A stretch of 64,000 nucleotides of DNA. It comes from Rhynchopus sp. YZ270_cl-10. Lineage: Eukaryota; Euglenozoa; Diplonemea; Diplonemida; Diplonemidae. Below, in pieces: positions 20,814-31,597 of the stretch. The DNA lies in the NCBI GenBank assembly GCA_964035575.1, contig OZ037916.1, forward strand, positions 1,178,001-1,242,000, written 5' to 3'. The position numbers and the translations under genes are program-made. The notes beneath the pieces were generated by a model. The model saw only the letters and a program-made list of their open reading frames with translations. It was not told the DNA's origin and did no database searches. Every line of letters starts with the position of its first letter. The first letter of the stretch is position 1.

Positions 20814-21053
20814 ATGGGGAGAGCAGAGAGATCCTGGGATAGCAACCAGTTGCGTTTGATAAAAATAAAAGGTAAAGAGCGGAACAGAGCATAGATGCTT
20901 GGGGGGTAAGTGAGTTAGAGGGGTCAAAAGCTACCTGAAGATCCCAGCCCATAAAAAACAGGGGAGGGTCCGCCTTTGTGTCGTGTAAACACAGGGACCC
21001 CATAGTGGTTGTGGTACGGTCCTCTCTGAAATGGGAGGAGGGGGGTGGAAAAT

Positions 21054-21441
21054 ATGGCTGGGAGCTCTCCGTGCGTGTCTTATCTCTGTCGGAAGATGTG
21101 CTCCACTGTTTTTTTCCCCCTTTCGTCGATCCCACAGATTGTGTGCATCGTGCTCATCTTCATCTCATGGATTGTGATGATGGCTGGAGTGGCAGCCTAC
21201 CACGACGAGTCGAACCTTGACAGCAAGGACCTGCGTCCCTACTGGTGGGGAGTGTGGTTCGAGTTCTTCCTCCTTGTGCTGAATGTTGTGGCACTGGTGA
21301 TGGGTGCACGAGAGGTACATTCTTCTTTTCAGTTTTTTTGTTTTTTTATCGTCGTGCGCACAGCCCTTGCTAAACATTTATCCATTCTCCTCATTTCCCC
21401 TCTTTTTTTGGCAGCCCCAGTTTGGCTTTCTTTTGCCGTTG
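21054..21441 (+). CDS. Possible small multi-span membrane protein (exon structure uncertain)
   Basis: The best-supported part is 21138-21314, encoding IVCIVLIFISWIVMMAG, AAYHDESNLDSKDLRPYWWG and VWFEFFLLVLNVVALVMG: two hydrophobic spans joined by an acidic loop. A strong pyrimidine tract ending CCCACAG precedes it (acceptor at 21137), and GAG is followed by GTACAT at 21315. The next acceptor, TTTGGCAG at 21414, would add PQFGFLLPL in frame, and GTAATT at 21442 could be another donor. The first exon may be 21054-21074 (MAGSSPC), with a weak donor GTGTCT, or the segment may be read unspliced. I cannot fix either end. It could be a broken gene. No family recognised. Confidence 0.4.
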
Positions 21442-21654
21442 GTAATTTTTTGCTATTTTTTTTTTTTTTTTGAAATAAAGTTCTCATGCACCCCTCTTTC
21501 TTCCTCCATCCTCAGCCTCATCCTCCTCCCGTCTTCCCTCGACCAACACATTTTCCACAGAAAACTCTCCAAGAGGCGTTCTGCCCATCGTTATCTCAAA
21601 AGTCCTCTATTTTAGAACAGTTTTGAACAGACAAGAAGACCCCACAAAATCACA

Positions 21655-23527
21655 ATGGCACAGGGAGACCGTCAGGCGCAGGCCTACAGCAACTGGGGAG
21701 CGCAGCAGCAGCAGCAGGGATACAGGTACAATACAATTTTGGTTTTTCACCTCCCTCCGCCACACACCCACACACACCCCATTGGGGCCGTATTCTGCGC
21801 AAGAATTACCTATAAGTTATCAAACCACCCCCACCCCCTTTCCGCTAACTCAAACAAACCCCATTCCCACAGCCCGGAGGTGTACCCAAGCGGCTGGGAG
21901 GGATACAGCGAGCAGGGGTACCAGCAGGCGTCGTATGGGCAGGCACCTATGAGCCGTGAAGGTATGTGCGTAGGTTTCCCTTCTCCTCCCCCTGCTCTTT
22001 CTTTCTCCCCGCATGGCTGATGTCGAACACACTCCCCGCAGGTTGGACCGGACGGCGTGAGGAGCAGCGCATGGGTGGGGGCTACCAGATGGGCGGTGGC
22101 TACTTCGGGGGGAACGCGTACGGCGGGTACCCAGACTACCAGCAGCAGGCAGCACCGCAGGGGCACTACATGCCACCCCCGCCCGCATCTCACTACCACC
22201 ACCAGCAGGCGCAGATGGGCCAGATGGGACACCACATGCAGCAGCCCCCGCAGCAGCAGAAGAAGACCGTCCGCAAGCTTGAAGACGAGTATGTGGGGTG
22301 CAGGGTACTTAGAAAAACCTTTTTAAAAACCGGGTAACCCGGTGTTTGCACACGGCCAGCTGTATGTTGCCCTCTGGGAGGGCAACATACGGCTGGCCGT
22401 TGGAGGAGGTTCAGGAAGCGATTGCAGGAGTGTCCATATCTTGCACTTTGTTGCTGTCACGAGAGGGCTTTGTATTTCCAGTCAAAATTTGTTTTCTTAA
22501 TTGTTCAAAATATGAAACCGCCACAACCCACCACCACAGAATGCGCGACTTCTTCGCAACGCGTCTCCTCAAACATGCGTACAGGAAGTACCTCACCACC
22601 AGCAGAGACCAGCCCAAGCAGATCAACCCTGAGTTCGAGACGCTCGACGTGAGGGTGTGTACTCACACTTCCCCCCGCCTCTCTCACTACCCCATTCTTA
22701 CCACCACCACCACCACCACAGGCATGCGTGGCAGACTACTCGAAAATGATTGACTCGCTTGTCCAGGACTCGGCAGCGTCGAAGGAGGTCAGCTTCAGCG
22801 AGCTCAGCACAAAGTGCGAGGAGTTCTCCCGGAAATACGAGGAGGTATGTTACCACCACAGCATCACCATGCTTCCCCATAGGGACTCACACAACACCCC
22901 ACCCCCCCTCCACAGTACTGCAGCTGGGTGAGCGCACGCAAGCTGAGAGACGACTTCCAGACCAAGCTTGAGGAGCGCAACCAGCCCGCCGTGCAGTGGA
23001 AGGACGAGGAGAAGGGCAAGGGCCGCAAGGGCGTGAAGGGTGGCGACAGAACCGAGCAGAAGCCTGGTGCCCGCGGTGAGGGGGAGAAGGGCGCTAAGGG
23101 GGGCAAGCGCGAAGGGGGCAAAGGAGGGAAGAAGGGGGACAAGGGGGCGAAGGAGGGCAAGGGCGTGCAGCTGGAGGTGGTGCTGAATGTTGGAGGGAGC
23201 AAGCGGAAGCAGGCGAAGCACAACAAGGAGCAGGAGAAGAAGGCACGTGAACAGGCAAAGATCGATGCCGAGGCCAAGGCCAAGGCGGACGCTGAGGCTG
23301 CTGAGGCACAGGCAATTGCCGACGCTGAGGCCGAAGCACAGGCACAGGCAGATGCCGAGGCAGCTGAGGCTGCCGCAGCTGAAGCAGGTGAGCAGGCAGA
23401 GGAGACCGAGACCCCAGCAGAAGAGGCGGAACCTACAGCAGAAGCTGACGAGACAGCAGAGGCTGCTGAGGCAACCGAGGCCACCGAGGAGCCCGAAGCG
23501 CAACCCGAAGCGCAAGAGGAACAGTAG
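21655..23527 (+). CDS. Gln/Gly/Tyr-rich protein with Lys-Gly and Ala-Glu tails, six exons
   Basis: Exons 21655-21725, 21873-21961, 22042-22288, 22540-22648, 22722-22844 and 22916-23527 join in frame to 416 residues; donors are GTACAA, GTATGT, GTATGT, GTGAGG and GTATGT. This is the most intron-rich gene here. Residues 1-130 are low-complexity Gln/Gly/Tyr (NWGAQQQQQGY, GGGYQMGGGYFGGNAYGGY), like prion-like segments of RNA-granule proteins. Residues about 130-220 form a helical domain (MRDFFATRLLKHAYRKYL, SKMIDSLVQDSAASKEVSF) that I do not recognise. Then comes a Lys/Gly-rich basic stretch, the short motif VQLEVVLNVGGSKRKQ, and an Ala/Glu-rich acidic tail ending EAQEEQ. Nucleic-acid or granule association is an inference from composition. 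Intron 3 carries two strong hairpins, and intron 1 a 20-nt word shared with another gene's intron. Confidence 0.8.
21791..21810 (+). repeat. 20-nt intron word shared with the His-rich gene
   Basis: TATTCTGCGCAAGAATTACC lies in intron 1 and recurs exactly at 41037-41056 in an intron of an unrelated gene, preceded by GGCC in both. ATTCT and AGAAT can pair across GCGCA. Confidence 0.7.
22329..22399 (+). repeat. Two adjacent strong hairpins inside intron 3
   Basis: ACCGGGT, A, ACCCGGT is a perfect 7-bp palindrome at 22329-22343. At 22353-22373 and 22379-22399 are 21-nt arms (CGGCCAGC ... TTGCCCT) that differ at one position, still a G-U pair in RNA, around a 5-nt loop. Confidence 0.8.
22453..22490 (+). 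repeat. Class B repeat within intron 3
   Basis: GCTGTCACGAGAGGGCTT, TGTATTTCCAGTC. It is the only clear stem-loop repeat of classes A-D found inside an annotated gene; it sits in the same intron as the palindromes. Confidence 0.65.
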
Positions 23528-24046
23528 ATTTTCTCAAAATGAAGAAAAAAAAAATTCTTTTTTAGTATCCTAACAGGGTTGTGTGAAGGCAGAGATCCAT
23601 GTGATTGTTGATACAAAGAGAAGGAGCTATTTGTTGTCAACAAAAGACGACAAAAAATATGAAAAAAAATATGTTCAAGAAGAAGAAAAAAGTGAGCAAA
23701 AAAAGGGAGGAATATTAAGGAAGAGTAGTGGGAGGGGGTGGGGAAATCATCATGAAAAGGAAAAAATATATTTTGAAAAACGCGACAGCAAAAAAAAAAA
23801 AGAAAAATAAAAAAATGGGGAATTTTGATCCCCCCTCGAAAATCTAGCATTTTTCTTTATAAGATATTGTGTGATTAATTGTGTGCTATTTTTTGTTGTT
23901 GTGTCGGGCCCCTGTCACTAGATCTTTTTATCCTTGTAAAAAAAAATAACCCAAAAAATTAAAAACACCTCTAAAAGCGGGCAACAAGGCGGTGGAGAGA
24001 GAAGGGTGATGAGAGAACGAGATAATCGTATTAATCCTTTCTTCTA

Positions 24047-24148
24047 CACGGTGGTCTGACGAACCCTATTTGGGGTGCCCCGCGGGGTACACAACGGGGT
24101 ACCCCCCTACGAACGTACCCTGAGGGTTCGTTCGTACGGGCCACCGTG
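24047..24148. mobile_element. MITE-like DNA element, TA target duplication
   Basis: Ends CACGGTGG and CCACCGTG are flanked by TA; inverted repeats continue through the GAACCC/GGGTTC region. The 102-bp body is palindromic and non-coding. Same terminal octamer as the element at 17820. Confidence 0.75.
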
Positions 24149-24198
24149 TACCTTCCTAGGTGCGTGGCGACACCTCTCCACTAACGTGAGTCTTTCTT

Positions 24199-24243
24199 AA
24201 GACGACTAAGCAATTACTGACTTAGGTTCATCTTATAAACTTC
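24199..24243 (+). repeat. Class A stem-loop repeat with altered loop
   Basis: AAGACGACTAAG, loop CAATTACTGA, CTTAG, GT, TCATCTT, then ATAAACTT. The stem is kept while the usual ACGAGAG loop is replaced. Confidence 0.7.
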
Positions 24244-24395
24244 ATTTTTTAATGTGTTTGCATGTATCAAATGCACTGGGCACGAACAACGGGACGTTGT
24301 GAAGGGAATTCATTGATTTATTTCCCTGGTTTTCCCCGTAAAACCTCAATTCCCCTGCCCTTTACTGGACTAATCACTCACATCCCCCCATTTTT

Positions 24396-24428
24396 AGATG
24401 TGTGTGCACGAGAGTGCACATGCATCTT
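24396..24428 (+). repeat. Class C stem-loop repeat
   Basis: AGATG, TG, TGTGCA, loop CGAGAG, TGCACA, TG, CATCT. Two perfect helices flank a symmetric 2x2 internal loop; TCAAGTTTTC follows. Confidence 0.75.
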
Positions 24429-24604
24429 TCAAGTTTTCTTTATTCAGTCATCATTTAAACCCCCACAAACCAAAAACCTCTCACGTGTGTGTGTCCTATC
24501 AACAAAGACCAGTACTCCCCCACCCCCCAGTCCTTCCCCATCCTCATGAAAAAGGCAGCCCCCGTTTTTGATCCAGGTTTTGTTTGGCCCGCGGAGAAAA
24601 ACCA

Positions 24605-24642
24605 GTGCCTGCGTCCGCCGATGAACGGTGAGGCGTTTGTAC
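24605..24642 (+). repeat. Class D stem-loop repeat, long form
   Basis: GTGC, CT, GCGTC, CGCC, loop GATGAAC, GGTG, A, GGCGT, TT, GTAC. An extra CGCC/GGTG helix caps the usual class D stem. Confidence 0.65.
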
Positions 24643-24651
24643 TTTGGTTAT

Positions 24652-24694
24652 AAGGTGACTGAGCACGAGAGGCTTAGGGTCATCTTATAAACTT
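24652..24694 (+). repeat. Class A stem-loop repeat
   Basis: AAGGTGACTGAGC, loop ACGAGAG, GCTTAG, GG, TCATCTT, then ATAAACTTTTT. It lies 10 nt after the class D repeat. Confidence 0.8.
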
Positions 24695-25039
24695 TTTTTT
24701 GTTTGTTTTCTGTGCTCTCATTTGGGAGGTTTGGTCACAAAACGGTGATACTGCCTTTTTCCACTTCATGTCATTTATGGTTATTGTGTCAGACGAAATG
24801 ATGTATTTTCCTTTGGGGTGATTTTTAGCAAAAGTTTTGGTGACCTTAGTCCGATAGGCTCGGGACCCCATCCCAACTTTTCCTTTTTTTTGAACCCTTT
24901 TGGTATAAACAAAAGTAGCCCCACACACAGCTCTGCAGTCTGTGAACGTTTTTATTGCCCTTTTTTTAGGCGATACTTGGTTGCACAGAACCTGTCTCAG
25001 ACATGGTGGTTTTTTTTTTTGTCTCGATATTAAAAAGAC

Positions 25040-25110
25040 AGTGGAGATTGCACAACTGTGGCAACACAACCGAGGCAACTACACTACTCCAACAATTTAT
25101 CAAAAAAAAA
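25040..25110 (+). repeat. Class F repeat, A-tailed, long form
   Basis: AGTGGAGATTGCACAACTG, TGGCAACACAACCGAGG, CAACTACACT, then CCAACAATTTATC and a run of nine A. AGTG and CACT close the structure. Confidence 0.65.
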
Positions 25111-26097
25111 TGAGAGATTTTGGGAAGGAAAGAAACATGGGGTACTTAAGAGAGGGACCAGTATTTTTTTTTTAAAGTGAACATAGTAACGGTAGTAACC
25201 GATAGGAAAAAAAAAAAGAAATCTTTTTTTTTTTGTTTTTCTCTTCCCAAGTCACAGATGTGTAAGTGGAGAAGAATCAAAAACTTGAAGGATGTATTGC
25301 TCAAAAAAATTAGTAAAAAAAAAGGGCCCGAAAAGTTGTTCTCAAAGAGAATTTTGAGACAATAATAGTAGGAGAAAACAACATAAAAAAAAAAAGTGAG
25401 GAAGGAAAATAAGTACAGATATAAAAAAATAGCCGAGTTCATCAGAAAAAAACAAATACGACAGAATAAAAAATGGTAAAAAAAAAATCTATATTTTTGA
25501 AATTCATTGGCCCTTCGGGCGACTGTGTGCCCAGAACCGTTAAGCAACAGCAGGTCTCCCCACGAACAAGCGTTTTTTTTAAATAGTCGTATCTGGATGG
25601 AGCACCCCCGTTCCGAAGAGGAATGCAGCCACCTCTGAGGCAGGTCTCACCACGTATTTCCACCTGCGATAGCCGCGACTCTCAGTGTTACCCTGCATCC
25701 TGCCTTACTAGGAAGACATCTGTACATTATCAAATTCACTTTTTTTTTTTTGTGTGTGTACCCCCCCCCCCCCCCCCTGCGGAAGTATCCCCCACCACCC
25801 TAATTTTTTCCCCTCACACTTAACACACTTCACCCCCCCCCCCCCCCTCCCCACTCAGGTGGTTCTTCTTTCCACAACACACTTACACACACACACTCTC
25901 TCCCCTTTCCTTTTTTTCAAACTCCCTTCTCCTTCTCCTTCTCCTTCCCTTTCCCCTTTCCCCCCGCAAACAAACACTTTCTTATAGTCTTCGTTTGGGG
26001 ACCGACCCTCTTTCTTTCTTGTTAAAAAACCCCAAAAAAAGCAACAATACTCTTCGCCCCCGCCTCCACCTCTTCCCAACCCCCCCCTCTCCCGCCG

Positions 26098-27027
26098 ATG
26101 GGAAGGAAGACCATGAACAGCGTCAAGCTCTCCCTCGAGGGTGTTGTGTTTCATGCGATCAACCTCGTTGGCGACTGCTGGACTCTTGCCGCAAGAGACG
26201 TTGCCACTCCGTACGCACAGTGCGCTCATGGAATCGATGAGCGTGGCCTTCCACAGACCCTCCGCAACGTCTGCGTCAGCAGCAAGACCCTTCAGGGGAG
26301 CGGCTTCACCCTCACCCCTGGCGCCTCATTCTCATGCGAAAGAGCGACTATCATCTACGAATCGAGCACTCTGGACTGCACAATCATCTCTGTGAAGCGG
26401 ATCGACGCGAGGTGGGCCGACGGCACCCCTATTGCGCCTGACTGCAGCGCTGCGGGCGAGGAAATGCGTCCCTGCGTACACAACGACTGGGACGACGTCC
26501 GCACCAGAAAGGGCTTCAAGACCCTCCGCTGCCGCGTCTGCCAGGGCCGCTGGAAGGTGCGCAACACGACCCCACGCTGCCTCGCCTTCCTCCACGACAA
26601 CTGCAACGACCTCGACTGCGAGGGCATCCACGTCCGCCGCAAGAAGTCCCCCCAGACGGACTCCGCCGACCACACACCCTCTGCACGCGCCTCTATCTCG
26701 CAGTCCTCCGAAGTCGTCTCCTGCGCAAGCGACCTCCCCTCCACCGACGTCAGCGATCTCTGCGACGAAGACCTCTGTGCAGGCCTCCGCGTCATCCTCT
26801 CAGAGCTCTCCGCCGACGGCACCGACTGCGAAGAGGCAGACCCAGCAGACTCCTTCGCATCGCTCTGGGCGCTCACCCCAGCGCGGTCGGAGACCAGCGA
26901 GAACCTCCCCGTCTACGTCGCCCCGTACCCACCCATGGCGCATCTGATGGACCCCGTGTACTCCCGCCCGCCAAGCTGCATTGTGAACTGCTGGCTCGGA
27001 GCAGAGCAGGAGATCCAGCAGCCTTGA
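26098..27027 (+). CDS. CCCH zinc-finger protein, probable RNA-binding regulator
   Basis: Single exon, 309 residues (a second in-frame ATG at 26113 gives 304). Residues 126-178 hold the diagnostic block: C126, WDDVRTRKGFKTLRCRVCQG (131-150), RWK at 151-153, then a CCCH finger C161-x7-C169-x4-C174-x3-H178 and a basic RRKK. As I recall, the LRCRVCQ-x-xWK arrangement before a CCCH finger is common in kinetoplastid ZC3H proteins, where such proteins control mRNA stability; no database search was possible. The C-terminal third is acidic and Ser-rich with a possible short linear motif NLPVYVAPYPPMAHL. In organisms with polycistronic transcription, regulation falls largely on such RNA-binding proteins, which fits the gene arrangement here. 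Target RNAs unknown. Confidence 0.82.
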   Translation: MGRKTMNSVKLSLEGVVFHAINLVGDCWTLAARDVATPYAQCAHGIDERGLPQTLRNVCVSSKTLQGSGFTLTPGASFSCERATIIYESSTLDCTIISVKRIDARWADGTPIAPDCSAAGEEMRPCVHNDWDDVRTRKGFKTLRCRVCQGRWKVRNTTPRCLAFLHDNCNDLDCEGIHVRRKKSPQTDSADHTPSARASISQSSEVVSCASDLPSTDVSDLCDEDLCAGLRVILSELSADGTDCEEADPADSFASLWALTPARSETSENLPVYVAPYPPMAHLMDPVYSRPPSCIVNCWLGAEQEIQQP

Positions 27028-27890
27028 TTTTTTTGAATTTTGTTTGGGGGAAAAAAAAATGGGGGATGAGGAGGAGGATGGTAGCTAACCCTGGATTAGT
27101 TCCCCTTTTGATATCTCATTTTTTTGACTGAGTTTTTTGGAGAAAAAAGGTGGGGAGGGAGGAGTTTTGAGGGGGTAGAATGAAAAGGAAATACACAAAA
27201 GTTTTGCATTTTTTTTATTCCTCCAAAAAAAAAAAAAAATGCGCCGATTTTCGTGAAGACGAAAAAAAAAAAAAACGCTTTTGTGTATTTGTGTGAAGAG
27301 GGACAAAAACAACTTCCAAAAAACATTTTTTACCCCAATATCTTCATTCTTCCTTTCTCTCTCTCTCTCTCTCCCCCAGTTTTCTCTTCTTATTAGATGG
27401 TTAGAATCATACGGTAAAACGGGGTTGGTTATTTTTTGTACTTTTATAACCCTTTTGTATTCTTGATGCTTTAGGTCTCTTTGCTTCTCTTTGTGATTTC
27501 CCCCCCCTTTTTTTTTTTGAATTTTATTTGTCCTGATTGCCGGGTTATTGTTTTTATTATTATTGTGGTTTCATCCGGATGGCTGTGCATCGTACAGTGT
27601 CAGTCAGAGGTGTGGCCTGCGTCAAACAAACTACCTTTATTCATCTTATCTGTAGCAGGTTTTTTTTTGCATCTTGACTTTTGAATGTGAATCCTAATCA
27701 CTCCTAAAGGTCTTCCCCCCCCTGCATCTACCTGATTTCTCTTTTCCCCTTCCCAAAGCGTCCGCCGATGTGGTGAGGCGTTTTTTTTTTTTTTTGTACT
27801 TTCGTTACTAACACTTGATTGAACTCTTTTTACACGCTCCTTTGTAATATTTACCCAGTTTTTGGTGTGATATGTCAACACAAAAAGAAA

Positions 27891-27972
27891 AGTGGAGATT
27901 TGCACAAACTGTGGCAACACAACCCGAGGCAACTACACTGCTCCAAACAAATTTATCAAAAAGAAGAAAGAA
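27891..27972 (+). repeat. Class F repeat, A-tailed, long form
   Basis: AGTGGAGATTTGCACAAACT, GTGGCAACACAACCCGAGG, CAACTACACT, CTCCAAACAAATTTATC, then A-rich. Close match to the copy at 25040 with small single-base insertions. Confidence 0.65.
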
Positions 27973-29158
27973 TTCCAAAACATCTTTTGTTTTTTTCCCA
28001 CTACTTCACTTTCTTTGCAACTGTTTCCCCTTAGCGCTCTTTGGGCTTCTTATCCCTTTGATCTCTGCAAAAAAGTCATGGGGGTGTAATAGCTAGCTGA
28101 AGGGAAGATGTGAGGGGAAAACAAAGAAATGGGGGAAAATAAAACAATTTGTTACTTTATTGGATGGAGAAGGAACAAAAGGGAAGGTGTGGTGTTCGGG
28201 GGGGAGGTGTACGTGTTTTCATTGCTGGAGGGGAGTTGCGAGAAAAAAAGAAAGGTAGCCATGACCACTGAGACAGATCCTTTTCGTTTTTTTTTTTCTC
28301 TCTCTCGCCGTCCTTCTCACCCTCACTCGGTGACAAGAGGCAGGGGCAGGGAAAAATGGGACAGGATGTGTTTTTTGCTAAGATAGAGTTCACAACCTTC
28401 TCGAAACTTCCCCACTATCAATACAACACACGAGTAGCACCACACTGCACCCTCCTTCCCCCCCCCACCCCCTTTTTAAAAAAAAAACAGCGAACATTAC
28501 CCAAAACCTCTTGTTCCCTCCAGCAAATCTCCTTTCAGAATTTTTAAAAAAATCTCCTTAATTTTGTTGTTGTTTTTCTTTTTTTTCAAAAATAAAAGAT
28601 GCCACCAGGGGGGGAGGTGTTCTCCATTCTTCGTTTTGTTTGTTCCCTCGAACCTTCTAAAGAACCCCAACCAGTTTTTTTTTTTTGAACAAGAAAAAAT
28701 TGTTTTCGAAGAGAAAGCTCTTTTCTTTTGATTGCTGGGACGAAGGGAGAAGAAGGTATCCCCCGAGTATAAATGATACAAATGATATAAAAAAAAAGTT
28801 CACCGAACACTGTCAAAAGAAAATAGTATGGTAGAAGCTCGTCCTCGGGTGACTACACTTAATACTAAGTTTCAAAAACCCCTTTTGTTGTGAAGCACAC
28901 AAAAAAAAATTCCATAAAAAAAAATCACTATTTTTTGATTCGCCCCCCATCTCTAACTATTTCTCTTTCTTCCTCATTTACAATTTAGAAAATTGACACA
29001 TTTTGTTTTTTTTTGACTTTTTCTCTTTTATGTTTTAAACTTAATAAGCAGTTATGTAAGACGGCAAAAATACTCTGAAGAAAATTATAAATTTATTTTG
29101 TGTCATGTTTTGCCGTCATCTCTTTAAATTAGTTGTTCATTTTATTTTACAAGCCTTG

Positions 29159-29204
29159 AAGGTGTACTAAGCAACGAGAGGCTTATGTTCCTCATATGAA
29201 CTCT
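29159..29204 (+). repeat. Class A stem-loop repeat
   Basis: AAGGTGTACTAAGC, loop AACGAGAG, GCTTATG, TTCCTCATATGAACTC. Inner helix TAAGC/GCTTA kept. Confidence 0.65.
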
Positions 29205-29350
29205 TTTTTATTTTTGTTTCTAGTCTTGATCTTTATAACGTTTGGATACGAACGCACCGCAGCTTATGTCAACATCACCATTTATTAGAGACGTGCATCG
29301 TACGCAAGGCATACTCAGCTTTCAAAAAAAAATTTTTTTTTGTTTGCGGA

Positions 29351-29405
29351 ACCAGTACTTTGCGTCCATTCGATTGAACGGTGAGGCGTTTGCACTTTCA
29401 ACTTT
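29351..29405 (+). repeat. Class D stem-loop repeat, long form
   Basis: ACCAGTACTTTGCGTCC, ATTCGATTGAACGGTGA, GGCGTTTGCACTTTC, AACTTTTTTT. A diverged relative of the copy at 24605. Confidence 0.6.
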
Positions 29406-29688
29406 TTTTGTTTTGTTTTGTAAAGGTGACTAGATCGATTATAAGGCTGCGTTCCGTTTTGTATCAAACTTTGTTTTTCTCTTTTTATTTGTTAGTGTTT
29501 CTCTGCACATGGGGAACACAATATCTGTTTATATTTTCTTGACAAAAAAAAATGCATAAATCTTAATATCAGTACGTGATTTTCCTGCCCTTTTTTTATG
29601 GCCCACACACCATACGCAGAAGTGCACGCTCTATGTTTCTGGTGTGAGTTCCCATTCGCCCCCCATCAGGCTTGCCCTCTTTTATGAA

Positions 29689-29738
29689 ACGGTGACTAAG
29701 CAGTAGGTAGAGAAGGCTTGGCTTCACCTCTCAACTCC
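29689..29738 (+). repeat. Class A stem-loop repeat, enlarged loop
   Basis: ACGGTGACTAAGC, loop AGTAGGTAGAGAAG, GCTTGG, CTTCACCTCTCAACTCC. CTAAGC faces GCTTGG with one G-U pair. Confidence 0.6.
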
Positions 29739-29806
29739 ACACTTTGCTTTTTTTTCTTCTCGTTTTGTCTCCTAAAAAAAAATGACTGTTGTGATATACG
29801 TTAAAC

Positions 29807-29833
29807 AAGATGTGTGTGCACGGCACATTCATC
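29807..29833 (+). repeat. Class C stem-loop repeat, minimal loop
   Basis: AAGATGTG, TGTGC, loop ACG, GCACA, TT, CATC. Then CCGCAAAGTTTTCTTT. Confidence 0.65.
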
Positions 29834-30172
29834 CCGCAAAGTTTTCTTTAAAATGCATCAGTGTCCTGTAAAGTACACCAGAGAAGCCTGCTCATTTCTT
29901 GATCTTTTTTTCAAACTCTTTTATTACCCCGCACCATATATTCGGAGAGAAATAAAGTCGTTGATTTTTTTTTTCGCGATTTTCGCTCCCGATTAACAAA
30001 AAATGAAGTATACAAAAAACCAACAACGAACACGTGGGTTGCAAACACAATGTTCCCGCAATTTTCTTTTTTTGATAATTATTTTATCAATTTTCTTCAA
30101 TATGTGTGTGCATGTTGGCCTCTCTGCACATATAGTGAATCTAAAGCCATTGGCGAAGACAATAAGTAAGAT

Positions 30173-30250
30173 AGTGCAGTGCACCCTCGAGGTGCCTACA
30201 CTATTCTATGCTATACAACCAAGTTACCAAAAAAGCAAAAAAAAACAAAA
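30173..30250 (+). repeat. Class F repeat, A-tailed, compensatory inner helix
   Basis: AGTG, CAGT, GCACC, loop CTCGA region, GGTGC, CTA, CACT, then CTATACAACCAAGTTACC and an A-rich tail. The inner helix differs from other class F copies on both strands yet still pairs. Confidence 0.65.
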
Positions 30251-30373
30251 CAAAGTCTTCCACCTCACGACTCCTCTCTAGCTGCCCCAAACTCAAAACA
30301 CCGGTTCTGTTCAACACAAATAGAAATGCGGAGGCGGTGTGACACTATTTTCAGTTTGCCTTTTTTTTTTTCC

Positions 30374-30412
30374 AGATTACTGTGTGCACGAGATGTATAT
30401 TTCAAGTAATCT
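30374..30412 (+). repeat. Class C-related stem-loop
   Basis: AGATTAC and GTAATCT form a perfect 7-bp closing helix around TGTGTGCACGAGATGTATA. The core is class C but the outer helix is different. Confidence 0.55.
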
Positions 30413-30427
30413 TCTTTTTTTTTCTAC

Positions 30428-30500
30428 ACCCCGGGGTTCGATAACCCACGGGGCGTCAGTGCCTGCGCACCAGAAAGGGGGTTTTGCACTGTCAACCCTC
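30428..30500 (+). repeat. Class D stem-loop repeat with T-arm-like leader
   Basis: CCCCGGGGTTCGATAACCC, ACGGGG, then GTCAGTGCCTGCGCACCAGA, GGGGTTTTGCAC and TGTCAACCCTC. CCCCG/CGGGG and GGGTT/AACCC nest in the leader. Confidence 0.65.
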
Positions 30501-30722
30501 TTTTTTTTCTCTCCTCCCACCTCTCCAAGTCGGATTACATTGTTATCGAAAAAGAGCGCCTAAAATGCATCTAAAAAAAACGGGTAAAAAAAATACAAAA
30601 AAATAACGAACATCCTCCCCTACAAGAGATATCAAAATGGGATCATTTTTTTTTCCTTTGTTTTTTTGTTGCGTAGCTACCTCCCCTTCATCCCTCTTCC
30701 ATACAAGCATACTAAAAAAAAA

Positions 30723-30771
30723 AGTGGAGCACGCTCTCTAGGGTGGCTACACTAATACAACCAAAGTTTTC

Positions 30772-30789
<18 letters not shown>
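30723..30789 (+). repeat. Class F repeat, A-tailed, short form
   Basis: AGTGGAGCACGCTCTCTAGG, GTGGCTACACTAATACAACC, AAAGTTTTC, then more than 15 A. CGCTC pairs with GGGTG. Confidence 0.7.
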
Positions 30790-30802
<13 letters not shown>

Positions 30803-31597
30803 CACAACAAAGGCTTTGGCCTACAAACATTGAGGACAGTTCACAGAAAAAAAAAAAAATGGGGGAAAACCCCCCCTATCGTATGGGTCCCCTCGATGTT
30901 CCCAAATTCCCCACCCCTTCCTTCTCCTTCTCCTTCTCCTTCTCTCCGTGCTTTTTTACCAAAGCACCCCAGCCGACCCAGATTTGCCAAAGAATTAAAC
31001 ATGAACACCCCCCCCCATTTTAGTTTATGTTCTTTCTTTTGTTTTTCCTTGTGCGTTTTTTTTTGAAGAGTTTTGTTTCACCCCCAATTTCTGTTATTTT
31101 TGCTTTTTCTTCCCTTCAAAAGACATATAACCTCTCTAGGGGAACACACAACCGTCTTCCCACCAACCAGAGAGAAAGAGCAACGCCTTTTTTCCTCCTC
31201 CAAGACAAGACAACATTCAATTGAACCTGTAACGTTGCCTTTGCGTTGCTCTGTTGATATGCTCTTCTCCTTTTTTTTGTTTTTTTGTTTCTTTTTTTAG
31301 CCCAAAAGAGCTTTCCTCTTCATGGGCAAGGTACGTATTGTGGAAAATATCAACACACGAATCACACTTTACGCACAAAAATGTTTCTTCGATTTATTTT
31401 TTTCTCCAAACCCCCCAAAAAAATCCCCTCATCCCCAAAGCAGGCCGTGGATGTTGTTTCTTCTTACAAATTTACAAATTGAAAGACGACTTTTCCCTTC
31501 TTTGTCTTTCACTACTCTCGCCACCACCCCCTATCCTTTAAGGAAAACTTGAACGATGTGTCCATCTGAGATACTTTCACAACAAAGGTTGTTATTA

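Larger units (their letters stand above)
23528..26097. other. Intergenic region before the CCCH gene
   Basis: No gene seen. The first 500 bp are A-rich. A MITE lies at 24047-24148, followed by class A (24199-24243, 24652-24694), class C (24396-24428), class D (24605-24642) and the A-tailed class F (25040-25110) repeats. A C-rich low-complexity tract at about 25758-25850 includes C runs of about 16-18 nt; it leads into T/C-rich DNA ahead of the next gene. Confidence 0.6.
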
